Below, in pieces: positions 6,943 to 9,898 of a stretch of DNA of 9,898 nucleotides; positions within the stretch are counted from its first letter, which is position 1; each line of letters starts with the position of its first letter. The notes under the pieces are model-generated. The model was not told where the DNA came from, did not search any database, and worked only from the letters and a program-made list of their open reading frames with translations. Position numbers and translations under genes: made by a program. This stretch comes from Maribacter sp. GTDB taxonomy: Bacteria; Bacteroidota; Bacteroidia; Flavobacteriales; Flavobacteriaceae. The stretch covers positions 1-9,898 of the forward strand of contig JABDKZ010000404.1 of the NCBI GenBank assembly GCA_013001935.1, given 5' to 3'.

Positions 6943-8541
6943 TTATAATACAACGGGTAATTTGCCTTTGGCAACGAGATTACCAAGAAAATGCTCTGCT
7001 GCTACTTCTTGGAATGCTTTAAAATCTTGGTATGCCAAAACAACGGCTTTGGCATTTTGGTATTCAAAAAGCCGAATGGCATACGGATTTCCAAAAAGAT
7101 ATAATACCACATTCTTAGAACGGATAAGTTCGTTGATCAGTTTTATTTCGGTAGGCGTAAAGCCAAAATTATCTGTCGGTTTCACGTGTGGAGGGAATAA
7201 CGAAATGAGGATGTTTTCTTCACCCGCAATACTACCGTTTGTCGTTTTATGTGATTTGTCAGCAAGGGTTATGCTTTCAAAATTGCAATGCTGATTGAGG
7301 GATGTAACAAATAGGTTATCAGTGTTTGGTCTGTTAGACATGCTTAAAAAACCCTCATCACGCAATGCTTCGATATTATTTTGGTTTCCAATACAAAGTG
7401 TGATGCAGTTTTTTGCAATTTTTTCATTTAAAAAATGGGGCTTGCTGAGTTCTTTTGGGTACTCAACTTCAGCCTTAAAAGCTTTTTCCTTGAGTTTCCA
7501 AACACGTTCAAATGCTTCTTCTATTTGAGTGTCGTCCGCATTACTGAGTATGGTTTCGATACCTTCAGATATGTGTTCGGCAAAACAAAGAATATCATTT
7601 CCAGCATCAAAGGCCAACCATTCCAACTCCCCTTTTACTTTATAGTTTTTTGATACAGCGTGCATGTTCAAAGCATCGGATATGACCACTCCATTAAAAC
7701 CAAGCTCGTTCCGCAATAAACCATTGATTATATCTTTGGAAATGCTTGAAGAAATTTGCTGATCCTTAGTGAGTGCAGGTACCGATAAGTGTCCTACCAT
7801 AATGGAGGCAACGTTTTCTTTTATTAATTCCTTAAACGGGAAAAGCTCATTGCTCAACATTTCCTTTTTTGATTTTTCGATAATTGGCAGTCCCAAGTGT
7901 GAATCAACAGCGGTATCGCCATGACCCGGAAAGTGTTTTATGCTGCAAATAACCCCTTCGCTTTGCATGCCTTTTACATAGGCCAAGGATTTTTCGTAAA
8001 CGTTGATTTTATCCCCACCAAATGAACGATAGCCAATTACAGGATTGTTTGGATTGTTATTGATATCCGAAACAGGAGCTAAATTGTAATGAACACCTGC
8101 TTGTTTGCAATCATGCGCTATGTTCTTTCCTACTTGGAATATTAAGTCCGTACCATCTCTCAATGCCCCTAAGGTAATAGCATATGGATATTGAGGTGTA
8201 TTTTCGATACGCATGGCAAGACCCCATTCAGCATCTATGGCGATGAGTAGCCTATGTTTGGTTTTTTGCTGGTATCGCCCTACCAGGTTTTGTAGTGTCT
8301 TGAAACTTTGTTCGTTATAAGTAATTTCTTTTTTGCCTTCGTAATTGGTCGCGGCGCTTACCCTACTGTGAAAAAAACAGAGACCACCTACGCACTGCTC
8401 TGAGATCAGCCGCTCTAAAGCCTGAATTTCTTCCTCAGAATCATTGATAAATGCCGCCGGCATGAATAACTGACCAATTTTTTCCCTTTTTGAAAGGCCA
8501 GTATTGGCTTCCCTGTATTCTAATAATCTATTCATTGGCAT
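6943..8541 (-). CDS. NagZ-like beta-N-acetylhexosaminidase, glycoside hydrolase family 3
   Basis: From the ATG at 8541 the protein has 532 residues and no signal peptide, so it is probably cytosolic. The N-terminal GH3 barrel (about 15-335) holds KHFPGHGDTAVDSHLGLP (202-219). Its D213 and H215 match the Asp-His acid/base dyad typical of NagZ-type hexosaminidases, and VVISDALNM (285-293) contains the likely nucleophile D289. A C-terminal alpha/beta domain of about 170 residues follows and ends in AKGKLPVVL, an arrangement like the two-domain NagZ of Bacillus rather than the single-domain E. coli enzyme. The expected reaction is removal of GlcNAc from GlcNAc-(anhydro)MurNAc or its peptides. The AmpG-like gene upstream overlaps it, which supports muropeptide recycling. 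The ATG at 8541 is preferred because aaaaaagg lies five bases before it. A GTG at 8547 and an ATG at 8535 (giving an 8-base overlap) are alternatives. A distinct GH3 specificity cannot be excluded. Confidence 0.9.
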   Translation of the reverse strand: MPMNRLLEYREANTGLSKREKIGQLFMPAAFINDSEEEIQALERLISEQCVGGLCFFHSRVSAATNYEGKKEITYNEQSFKTLQNLVGRYQQKTKHRLLIAIDAEWGLAMRIENTPQYPYAITLGALRDGTDLIFQVGKNIAHDCKQAGVHYNLAPVSDINNNPNNPVIGYRSFGGDKINVYEKSLAYVKGMQSEGVICSIKHFPGHGDTAVDSHLGLPIIEKSKKEMLSNELFPFKELIKENVASIMVGHLSVPALTKDQQISSSISKDIINGLLRNELGFNGVVISDALNMHAVSKNYKVKGELEWLAFDAGNDILCFAEHISEGIETILSNADDTQIEEAFERVWKLKEKAFKAEVEYPKELSKPHFLNEKIAKNCITLCIGNQNNIEALRDEGFLSMSNRPNTDNLFVTSLNQHCNFESITLADKSHKTTNGSIAGEENILISLFPPHVKPTDNFGFTPTEIKLINELIRSKNVVLYLFGNPYAIRLFEYQNAKAVVLAYQDFKAFQEVAAEHFLGNLVAKGKLPVVL

Positions 8542-9802
8542 TTGCACCTTTTTTACCGTAATCGGGAGGATATTTTAAGTATTTTAAAATGAACAATGCA
8601 GGAAGGGCAGCAATTACAACCCAAATAAAGAATCCGTCATAACCTAACCATTCTTGAACGAACCCACTAATAAGACCGGGCAACATCATTCCTAGGGCCA
8701 TAAATCCAGTGGCAAGTGCATAATGCGATGTTTTGGAAACGCCCTCGGCTATATAAATGAGATATACCATAAAGCCTGCTATACCAAATCCGTATCCAAA
8801 TTGTTCCAAAACAACGGTGGTAACAACAGCGACAATATTTGTAGTACCCGTTATGGCTAAAAAAGCATAAAATGCATTGGGTACGTTTATTGCCAGTACC
8901 ATGGGTAACATCCATTTTTTAAGTCCATCCTTGGAAATAAGGATTCCACCAAGAATTCCACCAACAGTAAGCATAAGAACCCCTATGGTGCCGTAAATGG
9001 TTCCGACCTCGGCTGTAGAATACCCTAGTCCGCCTTTCTCAACAGAGTCAAGGAAAAAGGGAGAGGCCATTTTAACCAATTGGGATTCACCCAAGCGAAA
9101 GAAAAGTACAAAGGCCAAGGCAATTCCCATACCCTTCTTTTTGAAGAAAGATGAGAAGACCTCAAGAAAACCTAAGGGCTTTTCCTTTACAATTGCGTCA
9201 GAGGACTCATATTTAGGAGTTACAAAGAAATTTGTGATGGTTAAACTTAACATTAACAAAGCCGCAATAATCATGGTTATTGACCAGGCCTTGGTATTAT
9301 CACCATAATAGTTTTCTAGAAACCCTGCGAGGATAACGAGTAATCCTTGTCCGGTAACATTGGCCAATTTGTAGAAGACACTTCTTATTCCAACAAAAAA
9401 TGCTTGTCTGTCTTGGGTCAATCCGATCATATAATAGCCATCCGAGGCAACATCATTGGTCGCCGAAGCAAAAGCCACCATCCAAAAACATGCGAGGGTA
9501 GTCACGAAGAATATGTTCGTTGGCAGGGTCAATCCAATGCCTAATAGTGCAATCGAAGCCAGAAGTTGCATGGCAAGCAACCAATTTCTTTTTGTACTGA
9601 ACATATCAATATAAGGGCTCCAGAGGGGTTTAATTACCCATGGCAGATATAACCAGCTCGTATAAAGGCCAATATCGGCATTACTTATCCCTAATTTTTT
9701 ATACATGATTACAGAAACGGTTACTACCATAACGAAAGGCAGGCCTTGCGTAAAATAGAGTACCGGAATCCAGACCCAAGCCCCTTTATTTTTTTTAATC
9801 AT
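8528..9802 (-). CDS. AmpG-like muropeptide permease (major facilitator superfamily)
   Basis: This 424-residue inner-membrane protein is strongly hydrophobic, with about 12 membrane segments. The AmpG/SLC33 signature runs through its first half: YFTQGLPFVMV (16-26), ISNADIGLYTSWLYLPWVIK (39-58) followed by PLWSPYID (59-66), and ASATNDVASDGYY (112-124), the last corresponding to the ATQDIAxDGY element of AmpG. AmpG proteins use the proton gradient to bring GlcNAc-anhydroMurNAc and its peptides into the cytoplasm. The C-terminal tail is short and charged. Its gene overlaps the NagZ-like gene at its 3' end and an upstream partial gene by 8 bases (atgattaa) at its start, so all three should be translated from one message. 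No Shine-Dalgarno sequence precedes the ATG, fitting either coupling or the usual Bacteroidota pattern. Substrate specificity is inferred from family and neighbours; closely related transporters may carry other molecules. Confidence 0.87.
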   Translation of the reverse strand: MIKKNKGAWVWIPVLYFTQGLPFVMVVTVSVIMYKKLGISNADIGLYTSWLYLPWVIKPLWSPYIDMFSTKRNWLLAMQLLASIALLGIGLTLPTNIFFVTTLACFWMVAFASATNDVASDGYYMIGLTQDRQAFFVGIRSVFYKLANVTGQGLLVILAGFLENYYGDNTKAWSITMIIAALLMLSLTITNFFVTPKYESSDAIVKEKPLGFLEVFSSFFKKKGMGIALAFVLFFRLGESQLVKMASPFFLDSVEKGGLGYSTAEVGTIYGTIGVLMLTVGGILGGILISKDGLKKWMLPMVLAINVPNAFYAFLAITGTTNIVAVVTTVVLEQFGYGFGIAGFMVYLIYIAEGVSKTSHYALATGFMALGMMLPGLISGFVQEWLGYDGFFIWVVIAALPALFILKYLKYPPDYGKKGANANE

Positions 9803-9898
9803 ATTTTTGGTTTAATTGAATTAAAATTGGGGCACTTTCCTGCCCAAACTTGGTAATAAAAGTCAGTGCTATTTGTTTTTTATCGTCAATAATAGTTG
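9795..9898 (-). CDS. C-terminus of an unidentified protein, first visible gene of the ampG-like operon
   Basis: On the minus strand one frame is open from the window edge (9896) to a TAA at 9795-9797, giving 33 residues that begin TIIDDKKQIALTFITKFGQE and end in LNQKYD. The other two minus frames are closed. The stop overlaps the start of the AmpG-like gene in the sequence atgattaa. This 8-base overlap is the main evidence that the frame is a real gene in the same operon. The tail looks like an ordinary soluble, helical C-terminus, and I do not recognise the family. By context another enzyme of MurNAc or GlcNAc metabolism would fit, but the sequence does not show it. Confidence 0.6.
   Translation of the reverse strand, partial: TIIDDKKQIALTFITKFGQESAPILIQLNQKYD

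Noticed and set aside
8542..8547. GTG start for the GH3 protein
   Set aside because: The ATG at 8541 has aaaaaagg at suitable spacing (five bases). The GTG would sit directly on that site.
8667..8915. 82-codon minus-strand frame inside the AmpG-like gene
   Set aside because: It is an out-of-frame reading of a well-supported membrane protein and has no recognisable motif. The same holds for the other antisense and out-of-frame readings across the window.

Overview
The window looks like chromosomal DNA from a Bacteroidota bacterium, most likely a (marine) flavobacterium. The DNA is AT-rich, most starts lack a recognisable Shine-Dalgarno sequence, and the AnmK, AmpG-like and DUF1080 proteins have the form seen in that group. 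No 16S rRNA or other marker gene is present, so the placement is an inference.

Layout. (1) Positions 1-169, minus strand: the N-terminal zinc ribbon of a transposase, probably IS1-like, cut by the window edge. (2) 362-2939, plus strand: two genes one base apart. The first is a multidomain signalling protein (cyclic-nucleotide-like domain, two CBS domains, DUF294 nucleotidyltransferase); the second is a DEDDh 3'-5' exonuclease of the DnaQ type. (3) 2962-4038, minus strand: anhydro-N-acetylmuramic acid kinase (AnmK). (4) 4039-4417: a divergent, gene-free regulatory region. (5) 4418-6831, plus strand: a Tat-exported Gfo/Idh/MocA oxidoreductase followed by a DUF1080 (3-keto-disaccharide hydrolase family) lipoprotein, with a strong intercistronic hairpin and a clear terminator after the second gene. 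(6) 6943-9898, minus strand: a tightly overlapping operon read right to left. It holds the C-terminus of an unidentified protein, an AmpG-like permease, and a NagZ-like family 3 glycoside hydrolase.

How the genes fit together. The AmpG-like permease, the cytosolic NagZ-like hydrolase and AnmK form a peptidoglycan (muropeptide) recycling route. It would import anhydro-muropeptides, remove GlcNAc, then open and phosphorylate anhydroMurNAc to MurNAc-6-phosphate. The MurQ etherase that would follow is not identified here. Between these same-strand genes lies the opposite-strand Gfo/Idh-DUF1080 pair. Both of its products carry export signals, so it looks like an extracytoplasmic oxidise-then-cleave module acting on a sugar or glycoside. 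Whether that module feeds on cell-wall sugars is open and is the most interesting question in the window. The DUF294-exonuclease pair belongs to a widely conserved but poorly understood pairing.
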